This document shows, piece after piece, positions 1-9,448 of a stretch of DNA of 64,000 nucleotides (its first letter is position 1; the number at the start of each line of letters is the position of its first letter). The translations under genes and the position numbers were made by a program. The DNA is taken from contig NZ_RQFG01000016.1 in the NCBI RefSeq assembly GCF_004769235.1, positions 1-64,000 of the forward strand. Direction: 5' to 3'. This stretch comes from Leptospira kanakyensis. GTDB lineage: Bacteria; Spirochaetota; Leptospiria; Leptospirales; Leptospiraceae. The notes below the pieces were generated by a model. That model had not been told where the DNA came from. It made no database searches and was given only the letters and a program-made list of their open reading frames with translations.

Positions 1-1
1 C

Positions 2-1984
2 GTTCACTGTGACCACTTAATTACAGCAAAAGACGAATCCGGTGTGGATCTTGGTATCGCTGTCAAAGAAAACAAAGAAGTTTATGATTTTTTATCCTCC
101 GTTTCTAATAAATATGGAATCGGTTTCTGGAAACCAGGTGCTGGTATCATCCACCAAGTAGTTTTAGAAAACTATGCTTTCCCTGGTGGGATGATGATCG
201 GAACCGACTCCCACACAGTGAACGCAGGTGGCCTTGGAATGGTTGCCATTGGTGTTGGTGGAGCTGACGCTTGTGATGTGATGGCAGGCCTTCCATGGGA
301 ACTCAAATGGCCAAAAGCCATCGGTGTCAAACTCACTGGAAAACTCAACGGTTGGACTTCCGCAAAAGACGTAATTTTAAAAGTAGCTGGGATCCTCACG
401 GTTAAAGGTGGAACAGGTGCCATTGTAGAATACTTTGGTCCTGGTGCCGAAGCACTTTCTTGTACTGGAAAAGGTACAATTTGTAACATGGGTGCAGAAA
501 TTGGTGCTACCACTTCTACTTTCGGTTACGATGAATCCATGGAAAGATACCTAAGATCCACTAACAGAAGTGATGTGGCAGATCTTGCCAACAAGTATAA
601 GGCGCAGCTCACTGCTGACCCAGAAGTGTATGCAGATCCTTCTAAATACTTTGACCAAGTGATTGAAATTGATTTAGATACACTCGAGCCTTATGTGAAT
701 GGTCCATTCACTCCAGACCTTGCCACTCCTATTTCTAAAATGAAAGAAGAGGCTGCAAAGAATGGTTGGCCACTCAAAGTAGAAGTAGGCCTTATCGGAT
801 CTTGTACGAACTCTTCTTACGAAGATATCTCAAGAGCTGCATCCCTTGCCAAACAAGTGGCTGCCAAAGGTCTTAAAACCAAAGCTGAGTTTACCATCAC
901 TCCTGGTTCGGAACTCGTTCGTTACACCATCCAAAGAGATGGATTCATTGATTCTTTCCATACGATTGGAGCCAAAGTATTTTCGAATGCTTGTGGGCCT
1001 TGTATTGGAATGTGGTCACGTGTGGGTGCCGATAAAAAAGAAAAGAACACCATTGTTCACTCTTTCAATCGTAACTTCCAAGCACGCCAAGATGGAAACC
1101 CAAATACATATGCATTTGTGGCATCTCCTGAGATCACAACAGCCCTTGCCATTGCTGGTGACTTAGGTTTCAATCCACTCACAGACACTCTAACCAATGA
1201 AAAAGGGGAAAAGGTGAAACTTGACCCACCAACTGGGGAAGAGTTACCTAAAAAAGGTTTTGCGGTTGAGGATGCGGGTTTCATCGCTCCTGCGGCTGAT
1301 GGTTCTGGGGTGCAAGTGATTGTGGATCCGGCATCCACAAGACTCCAACTCCTCGCACCGTTTAAGGCTTGGGAAGGAACGGACATCAAAGGTCTGAAAC
1401 TCCTCATCAAAGCAAAAGGAAAATGTACAACAGACCATATTTCGATGGCAGGCCCTTGGCTCAAGTTCCGTGGTCACTTGGATAATATTTCCAATAACTT
1501 ACTCATTGGTGCTACAAACAACTTCAATGGAAAAATCAATGAAGTGAAAAACCAACTCACCGGAAACTACGAACCAGTTCCACAAACTCAAAGAGCTTAC
1601 AAGGCTCAAGGAATTGGATCGATTGTTGTGGGTGATGAGAACTATGGGGAAGGTTCTTCTCGTGAACACGCAGCCATGGAACCAAGACATTTAGGTGTTC
1701 GTGCGGTTCTTGTGAAATCGTTTGCTCGGATTCACGAAACCAACTTGAAAAAACAAGGGATGTTAGCTTTAACTTTTGCAAACAAAGATGACTACGAAAA
1801 AATCCAAGAAGATGATGCGATTGACATTGTTGGACTCACTAGTTTTGCAGAAGGAAAACCACTGACTCTTGTGTTGAATCATAAGGATGGTAAAAAGGAT
1901 GAAATTTCTGTAAACCATACTTACAATGCACAACAGATCGAATGGTTCAAAGCAGGTGCTGCCTTGAACTTGATGAAAGCATAA
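2..1984 (+). CDS. acnA: Aconitate hydratase, 5' end missing
   Basis: TCA-cycle enzyme that interconverts citrate and isocitrate with a [4Fe-4S] cluster. The frame is open to the left window edge, so the true start lies outside; 660 codons are visible. The first residues read VHCDHLI, the substrate-side motif of aconitases. Cluster cysteines are visible in GSCTNSS (near residue 275 of the visible part) and NACGPCIG. The swivel domain follows, with the [15 protein letters not shown] motif near the C-terminus. The architecture is that of the mitochondrial-type aconitase (about 750 residues when complete); the gene symbol is therefore approximate. A hairpin follows the stop codon. Confidence 0.95.
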   Translation, partial: VHCDHLITAKDESGVDLGIAVKENKEVYDFLSSVSNKYGIGFWKPGAGIIHQVVLENYAFPGGMMIGTDSHTVNAGGLGMVAIGVGGADACDVMAGLPWELKWPKAIGVKLTGKLNGWTSAKDVILKVAGILTVKGGTGAIVEYFGPGAEALSCTGKGTICNMGAEIGATTSTFGYDESMERYLRSTNRSDVADLANKYKAQLTADPEVYADPSKYFDQVIEIDLDTLEPYVNGPFTPDLATPISKMKEEAAKNGWPLKVEVGLIGSCTNSSYEDISRAASLAKQVAAKGLKTKAEFTITPGSELVRYTIQRDGFIDSFHTIGAKVFSNACGPCIGMWSRVGADKKEKNTIVHSFNRNFQARQDGNPNTYAFVASPEITTALAIAGDLGFNPLTDTLTNEKGEKVKLDPPTGEELPKKGFAVEDAGFIAPAADGSGVQVIVDPASTRLQLLAPFKAWEGTDIKGLKLLIKAKGKCTTDHISMAGPWLKFRGHLDNISNNLLIGATNNFNGKINEVKNQLTGNYEPVPQTQRAYKAQGIGSIVVGDENYGEGSSREHAAMEPRHLGVRAVLVKSFARIHETNLKKQGMLALTFANKDDYEKIQEDDAIDIVGLTSFAEGKPLTLVLNHKDGKKDEISVNHTYNAQQIEWFKAGAALNLMKA

Positions 1985-2006
1985 ACTTAAGTTAACGACT
2001 TTACGA

Positions 2007-2036
2007 TTCGCCAGATGGAAGTTTCCCTCTGGCGAA
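2007..2036 (+). terminator. Hairpin terminator after aconitase gene
   Basis: A perfect 9-bp stem (TTCGCCAGA at 2007-2015, TCTGGCGAA at 2028-2036) with a 12-nt loop lies 23 bases after the aconitase stop and is followed by a pyrimidine-rich stretch. The T-run is weak, so rho-independent termination is likely but not certain. An ATG at 2015 sits in this stem, which argues against it as a start codon for the next gene. Confidence 0.6.
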
Positions 2037-2047
2037 CTTCCTTTCTC

Positions 2048-3202
2048 ATGCCCAAACAAAAATCAAAACCCATCACAATCAAAACAGAAGAAACTTTGAT
2101 TTGGACGGGATCTTCTTCTAACCAAACAAAAGCACAAAAAGAGTTTAACGATGCTCTTCGCAAACATAAAGAAATCTTAGAACATTCCAAAGAAATCGAA
2201 CCATTGTTTCAGATGGTAAACGAAACCTATTTAAAAGAAGTGCTTCCGGAGCTAGAAAAACAAAAGAAATTGGAACGGATGCGTTTTGAACTGATGTGTT
2301 CCATTCTCATTGAAGAAAAACTTTCTTTTGGCAAAATGCAAAGAGAGTTCCTCCGGCGTTATTTATTAGATATATGTACAGATTCTATTTTGGAAGATCC
2401 AAATTTTTATGGGAAGTTTCGAGATCAGTTAGAAACCAAGTTTGAACGGATGGAAAGGCTTCGGTATAAAAACCAAATGGAATCCAAAATAAAACAAAAG
2501 TTTGGTGTTGAGATTGATTTAGATGATTTGAACAGAACACAGTTTGATTCCGAAGAAGATAGAGAATCCCACGAAGAGAAGTATAAGGATTTTCGTGAGA
2601 AATATGAAGAATATAGAGCAGAATACTTTAGAGGAAGGGGGACTAAATCTAGCGAACGAAAGAAATCTAAATCCCAAACGGAAAAAGAAAAGAAGATCCT
2701 CGAATCGGAACGTTTACTCAGCACAGACATCAATGTTCTATTTAAAAATTTAGCTAAACTCATCCATCCCGACAAAGAACAAGACCCTGTGTTACGGGAA
2801 AAAAAAGCAAAACTCATGACCAAACTCTCTGGTGCCAGAGACAATATGAATATCGCAGAAATTTTAGAAATCAAAATGCAAGTGGATGAACTACTTCCCA
2901 ACCAACAAACGGATGTATCCTTCCATGATACTTCTATCAAACGATTTGTAGGGATCATCAAATCAAAAATTCGTGAACTAGAAGATTCAATCAGGCAAAG
3001 ATTTTTTTCGCATCCACTGATGGCAGATTTTACAGAAAGAAAAATCACAAAAGAATCTCTCACAACTTATTTGAAACGAGTCAAAAAAGACAACCAAATG
3101 GTAACAAAGGCTTTTGAAGAAGAAGTGGAACAATTAACAAAAGAACCAAAATACATAAAAGAAATGATCAAAGAATTACAAAGCCTAGGAGTTCAATTTT
3201 AG
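2048..3202 (+). CDS. J-domain-like (DnaJ-related) protein
   Basis: A charged, largely helical protein of about 384 residues. An HPD tripeptide (residues 240-242) in the context LAKLIHPDK, followed by a helix starting REKKAKLMTKL, resembles helices II and III of a J domain, the part that stimulates DnaK ATPase. The J-like segment sits in the second half rather than at the N-terminus. Flanking segments are Lys/Glu-rich and probably coiled coil. No zinc-finger or C-terminal DnaJ domain is seen, so it is not DnaJ itself. The ATG at 2048 is preferred over 2015, which lies in the preceding hairpin. The stop codon overlaps the next start by one base, so the two are co-translated. Confidence 0.65.
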   Translation: MPKQKSKPITIKTEETLIWTGSSSNQTKAQKEFNDALRKHKEILEHSKEIEPLFQMVNETYLKEVLPELEKQKKLERMRFELMCSILIEEKLSFGKMQREFLRRYLLDICTDSILEDPNFYGKFRDQLETKFERMERLRYKNQMESKIKQKFGVEIDLDDLNRTQFDSEEDRESHEEKYKDFREKYEEYRAEYFRGRGTKSSERKKSKSQTEKEKKILESERLLSTDINVLFKNLAKLIHPDKEQDPVLREKKAKLMTKLSGARDNMNIAEILEIKMQVDELLPNQQTDVSFHDTSIKRFVGIIKSKIRELEDSIRQRFFSHPLMADFTERKITKESLTTYLKRVKKDNQMVTKAFEEEVEQLTKEPKYIKEMIKELQSLGVQF

Positions 3203-3879
3203 TGAAAGGTTTCTTAAATAAAAAAAACTTTGGTCTTGGTAAAAATGGCAAACAGTTCGATGGTTCCTACTGGTCGGATATTTACGGGAATGGACTGGAC
3301 GTAGATGGATCTTATAATGCCAAACAACATGCCGAATATTTAAAAGCACTTTTTCAACTCATGGAGATTCCTGTTTACAAAATGGCAGATTTTGGTTTTG
3401 GAAAGGCCATTTTACTTCGAGAGATGGTAAAAACTTTTTCTCCCGTGAAAGTGTATGCAGTGGATGCCTCCAAAGAAGCCTATGAAGATTTGAAAAAAAA
3501 AGACTGGGTCAAACGTTCTGACAAATTTCATCTCTACCATGAATCCCTAGAAACATTCAAACTTCCCAAATTAGAAAAAGAACCGGTAGAACTTGGGATT
3601 TGTAATTCAGTCATCCAATACCTTCCCGATTCCATGATTCCAGGTGTATTAGAAAAAATGGCAAAGTATTGTAATTATTTATATTTCACTGTTCCAACAA
3701 ACGAAGACTATGCGGTCATGAAAGAAGAAATGAGTTTTTCTGATCCTTATGCCTTTAGTAGATCCAAAAAAAAATACCAAAAGTGGATATCTAGGGATTT
3801 CGAAATTGTCGGATACAATCTTTTGCAAAGCAAATGGTTAGGGGAAAAAGGATTTAAAGAAGATTTCTTTAGGATATAG
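3202..3879 (+). CDS. Class I SAM-dependent methyltransferase-like protein
   Basis: A 225-residue protein starting with GTG, whose first base is the last base of the upstream TAG stop. MADFGFGKAILLRE (about residues 57-70) fits motif I of Rossmann-fold methyltransferases and VYAVDAS fits the acidic end of strand 2 that binds the SAM ribose. A later NSVIQYLPD segment fits motif IV/V. The substrate is unknown. The tight coupling to the J-domain-like gene suggests a shared role, but none is known. The glycine-rich loop is slightly degenerate (DFGFGK), so activity is inferred. Confidence 0.65.
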   Translation: MKGFLNKKNFGLGKNGKQFDGSYWSDIYGNGLDVDGSYNAKQHAEYLKALFQLMEIPVYKMADFGFGKAILLREMVKTFSPVKVYAVDASKEAYEDLKKKDWVKRSDKFHLYHESLETFKLPKLEKEPVELGICNSVIQYLPDSMIPGVLEKMAKYCNYLYFTVPTNEDYAVMKEEMSFSDPYAFSRSKKKYQKWISRDFEIVGYNLLQSKWLGEKGFKEDFFRI

Positions 3880-3930
3880 TAAGTAAAAAGTTTTTGCAAT
3901 TTATTTCCAAGTGAATATACTTGAGTCGAT

Positions 3931-6081
3931 ATGCGATGGCTACTTCGAATCACAGTAATTTGTGTTTTGGTTTCTACCACTCGCTGTAAGCAAATAGAGC
4001 TTGGTAATGCTTGTGATAGCCGATCACATGCTTTTTTCGACGCATTACTCATTAAGGTAGTCGCCAATCTCAGATCCCCACACTGTGGAATTAATGTTGA
4101 TTTACAACTTTCACCTATCAAACACCTCTACGAAGGTAGAACACAATTACTTGATTATATAAAAAACGATGGAATCTCTGCCATCAACGCTTCCAATACT
4201 AGTTGTACGGGCACAGAGTTGGGTGGCTATAGTGCTTGTCTACATGCCGGTTTAATGTTGTCGGTAGAAGGCTCAGGAGGGATATTCAATTCCAATTCCT
4301 GTGATGGTTATTTTGCAGAAGATAACACAGGTACTTTGCAATTCACTTGTTTTGAGAAAACCGGTGGTGGTCTTGTTTTTGTAGCAACTTCTATCAAACC
4401 AGGAAAGTATCTCGGAGACCTGGTTGTTTCCGAAAATGGAAGTTACCATTTCGGCCCCATTTCCGTTTCTGTTTTTCATACAAACCAACTGGTAGGAAAA
4501 ACACAGTTTGCTAACACCTGGACAAACCAGATTCTTTCTTATCCACTTGCAGGTGGGACATTGAATAGTCCTGGAACACTCTATCTACTCGATCAACCCA
4601 CTGCCTCCTTAGGTTCTGCCGACATTCCATCCAATCGAACGGGAATTTTATACAAATCTAATACAAGTTTGTCTTTAGCTGCCACTTCACCATTCTTTCG
4701 CTTTAGTGGTAACTTCCAATACTTAGAAGGTGAATTCGGAACTCTTTCCAGCATCAATCCGCTAGTTTCTATTACAGAAACCAATCGTTTCATGTGGTCG
4801 CCTAACTTAGTGGCTACTGTTGGAGGAGCCACATTTTCCGTGCAAGGTTCGCAAGGTTTATACCAATCGATCCGAGTTTCTACAGAAAATAGCGGTAATG
4901 TTGTTAGTTTGTCATCTGCTGGGATGTCAGTAGGAAATCTCATTCAAAACAATACGTTTTCATCAATTACAGCCGGAGACATCGATGGTGCTGCTATCAG
5001 TTTATCTTCCGGTGGAACCAACAATCATATTTGGAACAACAGTTTTTTAGATACGGTTCTTTACTCCTCATCTGAGGATGGCATAGCTATTTCTACAGCA
5101 AATTCAAATATAGGTGGAAGTGTATTTAAAGATATGGTCGTTGCCAATAGTTCTACGAACGCAACGATCTCAGCATTTGAAACCCTACCAGCAAAAATTT
5201 CGGGTTTGACCATTTCCAATCAAATCTTAGTAAATATGGTTTCTGGGATTGGATTGATCAGTTCAGGTAGCTCTGATTTTAAAATGATCCTAGAAAACAT
5301 TGGAATCTTTAGAGCTTCCAATTATGCATTTGAAAACTCTTCCGTTAACAATCATTACTTAACGGGGAATGTAAGGTTTTCCGGAAGCTTAAGCAATAAT
5401 ATTTTAAGCGGAACTAATATTGGTTTTACAGTCAATGGATTACCTGCTGGGTCCTCCGATTATAATTTTGTTAATAACATCCCTTATGAAAATAGTTTTG
5501 TTGGATTTATCTTCCAAGATGATACTTCAAACCCCAATGATAACTCTGGCTTTATCACTACTTATTTACGAAATGCTAGTTACATGAAATTTCAAAATAC
5601 ATATCGTTCTTTTACAAACTACGACTCATTAGGTGTTTTTACAGATAATGTGAAAGGAATTTGCTCCAACAATTGTCGAATTTTTGATTGGTCTTTAAAG
5701 AAATCTGATCCTTATTTTAAAAATACTAACGTATGTCCGGATTCATCGCGCCCTCTGTTACATACAGTTGGAGGTGTAGCAACTTCTGAATCAGATTGTC
5801 AGAATTTGGTACGAGGATCTAAATACCTTGGTTCCAATGTATGCGGAATTTATCACCTTAGAAATGCTCGAGAAATCATAGGAGATGCCAAAGGAAACGA
5901 AAACGGTCTCTGTGAATCGAATGAGGATTGTTTATTCACTCCCAATCTAGGTGCTTACCAAGGTCACGGCATTCTAAGAAAGTCAAATTCGATTGCTCCT
6001 TATCATTGTGGTGACATTCCTAAAAGCGAAGGTAATTTGAGCCAAATCCGATTATTTGGATTTGAAGAAAATGGTTATTAA
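3931..6081 (+). CDS. Large exported protein, probable beta-helix lipoprotein
   Basis: 716 residues. The N-terminus is basic then hydrophobic and ends at Cys19 (STTRC), which could be a permissive spirochaete lipobox; ordinary signal peptidase I cleavage is the alternative. The body is rich in Asn, Ser, Gly and Thr with recurring short strands such as NNHIWNNSF and GSVFKDMVV, the look of a right-handed parallel beta-helix. The C-terminal third carries several Cys (CSNNC, CPDSS, CNLRN-like segments) that may form disulfides. No catalytic motif was recognised. It probably sits on the cell surface or in the periplasm. It stands alone between the methyltransferase gene and the PnuC-like gene. Confidence 0.6.
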   Translation: MRWLLRITVICVLVSTTRCKQIELGNACDSRSHAFFDALLIKVVANLRSPHCGINVDLQLSPIKHLYEGRTQLLDYIKNDGISAINASNTSCTGTELGGYSACLHAGLMLSVEGSGGIFNSNSCDGYFAEDNTGTLQFTCFEKTGGGLVFVATSIKPGKYLGDLVVSENGSYHFGPISVSVFHTNQLVGKTQFANTWTNQILSYPLAGGTLNSPGTLYLLDQPTASLGSADIPSNRTGILYKSNTSLSLAATSPFFRFSGNFQYLEGEFGTLSSINPLVSITETNRFMWSPNLVATVGGATFSVQGSQGLYQSIRVSTENSGNVVSLSSAGMSVGNLIQNNTFSSITAGDIDGAAISLSSGGTNNHIWNNSFLDTVLYSSSEDGIAISTANSNIGGSVFKDMVVANSSTNATISAFETLPAKISGLTISNQILVNMVSGIGLISSGSSDFKMILENIGIFRASNYAFENSSVNNHYLTGNVRFSGSLSNNILSGTNIGFTVNGLPAGSSDYNFVNNIPYENSFVGFIFQDDTSNPNDNSGFITTYLRNASYMKFQNTYRSFTNYDSLGVFTDNVKGICSNNCRIFDWSLKKSDPYFKNTNVCPDSSRPLLHTVGGVATSESDCQNLVRGSKYLGSNVCGIYHLRNAREIIGDAKGNENGLCESNEDCLFTPNLGAYQGHGILRKSNSIAPYHCGDIPKSEGNLSQIRLFGFEENGY

Positions 6082-6096
6082 ATTTTTTCTTTGTAA

Positions 6097-6756
6097 ATGA
6101 CAGATTTTTTTTTATACGGCTCGATTGAATTTCCTCTTTTTTCTGTCTTCGGTTATACCATTAGTTTGATTGAATTCCTTGGCACAAGTTCGGGTCTTGT
6201 TTGTGTTTATTTAGCTTCGAGAAATCATATTCTCACCTGGCCGATTGGGATTTTCAACTCCATCTGTTTTTTCTTTTTGTTTTTCCAAATCCAGCTCTAT
6301 TCAGATATGTTATTACAAATTTATTTTTTTGGATCAAGTATTTATGGTTGGTATGTTTGGAGAAAAAGAACTGGTGCTTATATAAAAATCCAATCTTTGG
6401 GAAAAATAAAAAACTTGGTTCTCGTTTTTGTGATTCTTTGCGGTACTTATTTTTTGGGAGAAACTACCAGTCGATTGCCATTGTGGTTCCCTCAGGTTTT
6501 TGTTAAACCACCTGAGTTTTTGTATTGGGATGCATTTACCACTGTGGCAAGTATCATTGCCAATTTTTTACTCGCACAAAGAAAGTTGGAATCTTGGTTT
6601 TTATGGGTGTTTGTCGACGTTGTTTGTATTACCATCTATTCTTTAAAGGAAATTCCTTTTGTGACCCTGGAATACATTGTGTTTTTGCTGATTGCCTTTT
6701 ATGGATGTTACCATTGGTATAAAGAATACAAACTCCATTCCAATGGTAACCAGTGA
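6097..6756 (+). CDS. pnuC: PnuC-family nicotinamide riboside / B-vitamin transporter
   Basis: A 219-residue integral membrane protein with about seven hydrophobic segments. The region SRNHILTWPIGIFNS and the following SDMLLQIYFFGSSIYGWYVW segment are hallmark PnuC features; the conserved Trp/Tyr residues form the ligand pocket in known family members. PnuC proteins facilitate uptake of nicotinamide riboside for NAD synthesis; relatives carry thiamine or riboflavin. No NadR-like kinase or riboswitch lies nearby, so the substrate is not settled. It starts 15 bases after the previous stop and converges with the DoxX-like gene. Confidence 0.85.
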   Translation: MTDFFLYGSIEFPLFSVFGYTISLIEFLGTSSGLVCVYLASRNHILTWPIGIFNSICFFFLFFQIQLYSDMLLQIYFFGSSIYGWYVWRKRTGAYIKIQSLGKIKNLVLVFVILCGTYFLGETTSRLPLWFPQVFVKPPEFLYWDAFTTVASIIANFLLAQRKLESWFLWVFVDVVCITIYSLKEIPFVTLEYIVFLLIAFYGCYHWYKEYKLHSNGNQ

Positions 6757-6766
6757 TCGAATTAAC

Positions 6767-7144
6767 TTAAGGTTTTGTTCTGCGATTTTCTGGTCGTAAG
6801 TACCAAGAGATTGTCGTGAGTACAAGGAGAAGGACGGATGGAAAAATTTCACCGAATCCGTGTCCGCAAACAATATGAGAAATGGCAGCCCCAGACATAG
6901 CAAAGAAAAAACCCGCATACGCCCATTCTTTGAGTAATACAAACTTTGGTACAAGGACTGCAATGACTCCTAGTAGTTTCCAAATCCCAAGTAATGTTAG
7001 AAAATAAGTAGGATACCCTAATGCATTGATTTTTTCTACTTCTTCTGGTAGTTTGATTAATTGTACGATGGCAGTCGATACCATTCCGAGTGACAACCAA
7101 AGGGTAAAAAACCAATAGGCTATTTTTTTTGTTTTATCTGACAT
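6767..7144 (-). CDS. DoxX-like membrane protein
   Basis: 125 residues with four predicted transmembrane helices, matching the DoxX-like family: YWFFTLWLSLGMVSTAIVQL at the start and GYPTYFLTLLGIWKLLGVIAVL in helix 2. The family often sits beside AHSA1/SRPBCC and ArsR genes, as here, and is linked to redox or stress functions, but no reaction is established. It is the last gene of the four-gene operon that begins with the ArsR regulator at 8698; the gap to the YdeI-like gene is 90 bases. Confidence 0.8.
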   Translation of the reverse strand: MSDKTKKIAYWFFTLWLSLGMVSTAIVQLIKLPEEVEKINALGYPTYFLTLLGIWKLLGVIAVLVPKFVLLKEWAYAGFFFAMSGAAISHIVCGHGFGEIFPSVLLLVLTTISWYLRPENRRTKP

Positions 7145-7234
7145 TGTTTTCTCCTAATCATTTTATTTTTAAATATGATTTCTTTTTGTTTGGATTGGTT
7201 TGAACATGAATAAGAAGTTCATATCCTACGCCGG

Positions 7235-7831
7235 TTAGTCATTTAGACCTTTTCCATTTAGAATATTTTTTTCCTGTTTTGAGATTCTTTCTTCTCTTGT
7301 TTCTGATTTTTTAGCTCCAGAAAAGTGGAGAAGGTAGGCACGTTGTCTGCCGGGAGTTAAGGATTCAAATGCAGTTTGTAACTTTGGGTTTTGTTCCATC
7401 CGTCTTAAAAATTCTTCCACGACCTCAAACTCTGTTGTTTTTTTCATCTTAACTTTTTTCCCTGATTCTTCAATTTGCAGGGCTTCTTTGATATAAGACT
7501 TAATGATGGTTTTTAATTTTTTGATTTCAGAGACATTTTGGAATCGGATTTGCCTTGCCGATTGTACATTTTTGGTTTGTTGGATGAGTATATTTTTCGG
7601 ATCTTTGAGTAAGGCCCCTTTAAAAAATAAAATTGCACAGTAATCTTTGAATCCATGGATTAGAAATATATTTTGTCCATTAAGAGTATAACATGGTTGT
7701 CCCCACTTGATTTCTTCGACCAGTTTACTTCCCATGGCAATCGAACGTAAAATTTCAAACTCCTTTTTCCAAGATTTAAGTTCTTGGAAATAGTAATCAA
7801 TTTTCTTAGCTTTAGGATTTGTTTGTTTCAT
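7235..7831 (-). CDS. YdeI/OmdA-type DUF1801 protein
   Basis: 198 residues. The N-terminal half (KIDYYFQELKSWKKEFEILR to LKDPKNIL, with VEEIKWGQPCYT) is the DUF1801 fold, and the C-terminal part (EFLRRMEQNPKLQTAFESLTPGRQRAYLLHF) is the OmdA/YdeI bacteriocin-protection motif. The precise biochemical role is unknown. The gene is third in the ArsR-led operon, between the SRPBCC and DoxX-like genes, a combination common in Leptospira and Bacteroidetes. Confidence 0.8.
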   Translation of the reverse strand: MKQTNPKAKKIDYYFQELKSWKKEFEILRSIAMGSKLVEEIKWGQPCYTLNGQNIFLIHGFKDYCAILFFKGALLKDPKNILIQQTKNVQSARQIRFQNVSEIKKLKTIIKSYIKEALQIEESGKKVKMKKTTEFEVVEEFLRRMEQNPKLQTAFESLTPGRQRAYLLHFSGAKKSETREERISKQEKNILNGKGLND

Positions 7832-7876
7832 TTAAATAACTCCGATTGGATTCATAACTTCTGATTGAAAATCAAA

Positions 7877-8344
7877 TCAAACTTTTTTATGAAGGATTTC
7901 TTCCAATCGGTTGTGAGCCATGTTGATTCCTTGTGCAAATGGCATTTTTAAAATTTGATCTCTTTGTTCGACTGACTTGTAGATGATCTGCATGGTCAGT
8001 TTACTTTTTTGATCAGATATTTTTTGGAATGTAAAAAACTCCAGTTGGACGGGAAATCCAGTATTTTCCATTTCAAAGGTGCGGACAAAACTTTCATTTT
8101 CAATTAAGTTCAGTAAAACTCCATTGGCCCGAAACATCACAACACCTTCTGGGTTTTTGACTTCATAGATCCAACTTCCATGGTTTTTTGCTTCAAACTT
8201 AAGGACTTTGTTTCCCATCCATTGTTCGATGAGTTCTGGTATTGTGTGCGCTTTGAAAACTAAATCGGCAGGTAAATCAAATTCGCGTTCTATCGTTAGT
8301 TCTTGTTTACCGTCTTCTGCAATAACTTTTGTTTTTAATTCCAT
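7877..8344 (-). CDS. SRPBCC / AHSA1 family protein
   Basis: 155 residues. ELTIEREFDLPADLVFKAHTIPELIEQWMG is the classic opening of the AHSA1 (activator of Hsp90 ATPase-like) subfamily of START/SRPBCC ligand-binding proteins; the fold forms a deep hydrophobic cavity. The C-terminal helix carries QGINMAHNRLEEIL. The ligand is unknown. It lies 24 bases downstream of the ArsR regulator gene and is almost surely co-transcribed with it. Confidence 0.88.
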   Translation of the reverse strand: MELKTKVIAEDGKQELTIEREFDLPADLVFKAHTIPELIEQWMGNKVLKFEAKNHGSWIYEVKNPEGVVMFRANGVLLNLIENESFVRTFEMENTGFPVQLEFFTFQKISDQKSKLTMQIIYKSVEQRDQILKMPFAQGINMAHNRLEEILHKKV

Positions 8345-8368
8345 CGATTTTTCCTATTGGTATGTTTT

Positions 8369-8698
8369 TCAGGATTTTGATTTTTTTTGGTAATTTTTCA
8401 TTACCGATTCCAATTTGTTAAACCGGTCGTCCCAAAGTTTTTGAAAGGGTTCTATGAAGTTTGCTATCTCTTTCATTTTATTTGGGTTTAGATGGTAATA
8501 CATCTCTCGACCGTTAGGTTCTTTTTTTAATAATTCACATTCAGTTAAAATTTGTAAGTGTTTCGAAACGGTGGGTCTTTTGGTGTCAAACTGAGAAGCT
8601 ATGGCTCCCGCGGTCATGGACTGGGTGGCCACAAGGAGGAGGATGGCCCTTCTTGTGGGATCTGCAATTGCCTGAAATACATCTCTTCGTAAATCCAT
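8369..8698 (-). CDS. ArsR-family transcriptional regulator of the SRPBCC operon
   Basis: 109-residue winged-helix repressor. [15 protein letters not shown] opens the fold, and [33 protein letters not shown] is the recognition helix plus wing. The metal-binding CxC motif of ArsR/SmtB sensors is absent, so it belongs to the metal-independent subgroup usually paired with AHSA1 proteins. Two operator-like repeats lie right before its start codon, consistent with autoregulation. It heads the operon ArsR, SRPBCC, YdeI-like, DoxX-like. Confidence 0.88.
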   Translation of the reverse strand: MDLRRDVFQAIADPTRRAILLLVATQSMTAGAIASQFDTKRPTVSKHLQILTECELLKKEPNGREMYYHLNPNKMKEIANFIEPFQKLWDDRFNKLESVMKNYQKKSKS

Positions 8699-8702
8699 TG
8701 TG

Positions 8703-8742
8703 TAGCCATTTGACTAATCAATAATATGTAGTCATTTGGCAA
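8703..8742. promoter_or_regulatory. Paired operator-like repeats upstream of the ArsR gene
   Basis: TAGCCATTTGACTA (8703-8716) is a near-perfect inverted repeat, and TAGTCATTTGGCAA (8729-8742) is a second copy in the same orientation 26 bases away. The first copy begins five bases before the ArsR start codon. Position and symmetry suit dimeric ArsR binding; no protein-DNA data are available here. Confidence 0.5.
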
Positions 8743-8831
8743 CACTTTTTTTGTTTCGGGGGGTATCGCTTTTGTAAAACTTTCGCTTATATTTGATTGA
8801 CTTAGCCCGTTAGATTAGCTAACCTATTGGT

Positions 8832-9065
8832 ATGGAATATAACATTCATGACGCTAAATCCAGTCTCTCGAAACTCATTGTGCAGGCTCTAGAAGGAAAG
8901 GAAGTGGTGATCTCCAAAGCGGGAAAACCAGTTGTGAAGTTAGTGAGAATTACTTCTGATAAAAAGAATAAACGAGAGATAGGAATCTACCAAGGGAAAA
9001 CAAAAATCTCAAAAGAATTTTTTGAACCTCTTCCCAATGAGGAAATCTCAGGCTTTTTGTCTTGA
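8832..9065 (+). CDS. Phd/YefM-type antitoxin
   Basis: 77 residues. MEYNIHDAKSSLSKLIVQALEGKEVVISKAGKP is the DNA-binding fold of Phd/YefM antitoxins, which dimerise, repress their own operon and neutralise the toxin through the C-terminal tail. It overlaps the PIN-toxin start by four bases (TTGA), the usual translational coupling. Together they form a complete type II pair. Confidence 0.9.
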   Translation: MEYNIHDAKSSLSKLIVQALEGKEVVISKAGKPVVKLVRITSDKKNKREIGIYQGKTKISKEFFEPLPNEEISGFLS

Positions 9066-9448
9066 AGTATTTATTAGACACGCATACATATTTATGGATA
9101 TTATATGAACCGGCGAACCTATCTAAAAAGGTTTTGCGAATTGTCGAAAATCCAGAAAATGAGTTGTATTTGAGTGTAGCAAGTATCTGGGAAATCATCA
9201 TTAAATTTAAAATAGGAAAACTGAATCTACAATATTCTCCGGATAAAATCATTTCAGAATCGTTAGTTGCAATTGATTGTAATGTTTTGGAGATAACGAT
9301 GGGGCATACATTTGGACTTCTAAATTTGCCCGATTTACACAAAGATCCTTTCGATCGTATTTTGGTTTGTCAATCTAACTTCGAAAAGATGGCAATTTTA
9401 ACAAAGGATTCACTGATCACTCAATATGAAATAAATTCGATTTGGTGA
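9062..9448 (+). CDS. vapC: PIN-domain ribonuclease toxin (VapC-like)
   Basis: 128 residues, full PIN length. The acidic metal-binding residues are all visible: Asp6 (LLDTHTYLW), Glu in SVASIWEIIIK and Asp in HKDPFDRILVCQ, with a final acidic KD segment. This subgroup (COG3744-like) cleaves RNA and pairs with Phd-type antitoxins. A TTG start overlaps the antitoxin stop. It is intact, unlike the second PIN gene at 33.2-33.5 kb. Confidence 0.9.
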   Translation: MKYLLDTHTYLWILYEPANLSKKVLRIVENPENELYLSVASIWEIIIKFKIGKLNLQYSPDKIISESLVAIDCNVLEITMGHTFGLLNLPDLHKDPFDRILVCQSNFEKMAILTKDSLITQYEINSIW

